In this document: in pieces, positions 63,587 to 64,000 of the stretch | Layout of the letters: every line of letters starts with the position of its first letter | Position numbering within the stretch: position 1 is the first letter of the stretch | DNA from: Acholoe squamosa | Lineage: Eukaryota; Annelida; Polychaeta; Phyllodocida; Polynoidae | Direction: 5' to 3' | Assembly (NCBI GenBank): GCA_949317995.1 | Contig: OX439051.1 | Location: 44,953,250 to 45,017,249 of the forward strand | Length of the DNA stretch: 64,000 nt | Notes under the pieces: model-generated | The model's input: only the letters and a program-made list of their open reading frames with translations | Databases searched by the model: none | Told to the model about the DNA's origin: nothing | Translations under genes and position numbers: made by a program

Positions 63587-64000
63587 GACAAAGTTTCAAG
63601 ACTGAAGCACCAGCGGTTTTAGACTTGTGGACTTTTTACCATGTCCCTGTTAACTTTTTGACACAAATGCATGACAAAATGCAATTTAAGGTCCAGAACT
63701 ACCAGTCGACAAAGTTTCAAGCCTGCAACACCAGCGGTTTTAAACTTTTGGATTTTTACCATGTCCCTGTTAACTTTTTGACACAAATAACTGAAAAAAT
63801 ACAATTTAAGGTCCAGAACTAACATGGGACAAAGTTTCAAGACTGCAGCACCAGCAGTTTTAGACTTTTGGATTTTCACCATGTCCCTTTTAGCTTTGTG
63901 ACACAAATCCATGAGAACATGCAAATAGACACCCAGAACTACCATCTGACAAAGTTTCAAGACTGCAGCACCAGTGGTTTTAGACTTTTGGATTTTTACC
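63587..64000. repeat. H60: partial HOR at window edge
   Basis: m1, m2 (ggtccag), m3 and the first 53 bases of m4. No sign of the array ending. Confidence 0.92.

Larger units (their letters stand above)
1..64000. repeat. Satellite array, 120-bp monomer, 8-monomer HOR of 961 bp
   Basis: The window consists of head-to-tail copies of a 120-bp monomer starting gacaaagtttcaag, all in the same orientation. The first half of the monomer is nearly invariant (PstI-type ctgcag, then ggttttagac, then ttaccatgtcc). The second half varies and defines the monomer types. Monomer types recur in a fixed order every 961 bp. Different monomer types differ by roughly 10% (m4 versus m5 differ at about 11 of 120 positions by eye), while the same type in different units is nearly identical. 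That contrast is the hallmark of a homogenised higher-order repeat. No base of the window lies outside monomer-derived sequence except the cores of five divergent blocks. Placement at a centromere is inference from size and organisation only. Confidence 0.97.
56387..64000. repeat. Segment duplicated at an offset of 5,942 bp
   Basis: 56387-58058 matches 62329-64000, including the private ttttgaattttt, m8d, the divergent block, monomer d, m4-k-n-m8 and the start of the next unit. The match begins at the hybrid join of H59 and runs off the window edge, so its true length is unknown. Confidence 0.88.

Noticed and set aside
1-64000. Long open frames on both strands that translate into a 40-residue repeat
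   Set aside because: The monomer is exactly 40 codons, so any stop-free frame stays open by periodicity. Frames are open on both strands at once, they are broken once per HOR by the extra base in m1 and by fixed stops in m1 and m2, and no start context, splice structure or unique terminal domain is visible.
1-64000. CRISPR array
   Set aside because: A conserved part alternating with a variable part looks superficially like repeat and spacer, but the variable halves come from about ten recurrent types in a fixed order, the conserved part is too long, and no cas gene or leader is present.
1-64000. Bacterial or phage origin
   Set aside because: No genes or ribosome binding sites in 64 kb, and CpG depletion with the CG/TG/CA pattern points to a eukaryotic satellite.

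Overview
The whole 64 kb window is one uninterrupted tandem satellite array. No gene, RNA gene, transposon, CRISPR locus or unique flanking DNA is visible. Both window edges lie inside the array: base 1 starts a monomer and base 64000 falls 53 bases into one. The monomer is 120 bp (one reference monomer counted by hand is about 36% GC) and starts at gacaaag. About 530 monomers are present. An array of this size, with CpG depletion and a CG/TG/CA decay pattern, points to a eukaryotic genome with cytosine methylation. It is plausibly (peri)centromeric or other constitutive heterochromatin. I cannot name the species or match the repeat to a known family from sequence alone.

The array has a clear higher-order repeat (HOR). 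Eight distinguishable monomers (m1 to m8) form a unit of 961 bp, which is 8 x 120 + 1; the extra base sits in m1. I place 60 units or partial units (H1 to H60). Thirty-six are exactly 961 bp, six are 960 or 962 bp through a single-base indel, and the rest have gained or lost whole monomers. Two further monomer types (k and n) replace m6 and m7 in an alternative lineage of the HOR. A 179-bp divergent block occurs five times, and a 119-bp divergent monomer (d) occurs twice.

Region by region: 1-12.5 kb is irregular, with k/n units and units of 6 to 16 monomers. From 12.5 to 19.3 kb, 961-bp units bearing a new m2 variant (gggccag) begin, with the first divergent block at 16.9 kb. From 19,269 to 31,876 there is a 6,304-bp six-unit segment duplicated in tandem. 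From 31.9 to 55.9 kb the array is the most regular, built of near-identical 961-bp units arranged in second-order repeats of 2,883 and 3,845 bp, with a four-unit mosaic repeated at an offset of 10,573 bp. From 55.9 kb to the end, the divergent block, the d monomer and the k/n lineage return and are duplicated at an offset of 5,942 bp.

Long open frames exist on both strands because 120 is 40 codons. The HOR is not a multiple of three and carries fixed stops, so these frames are by-products of the periodicity and no coding sequence is called. The value of the window is its record of satellite evolution: slippage marks, hybrid monomers at crossover points, nested duplications, and a divergent block with dyad symmetry.
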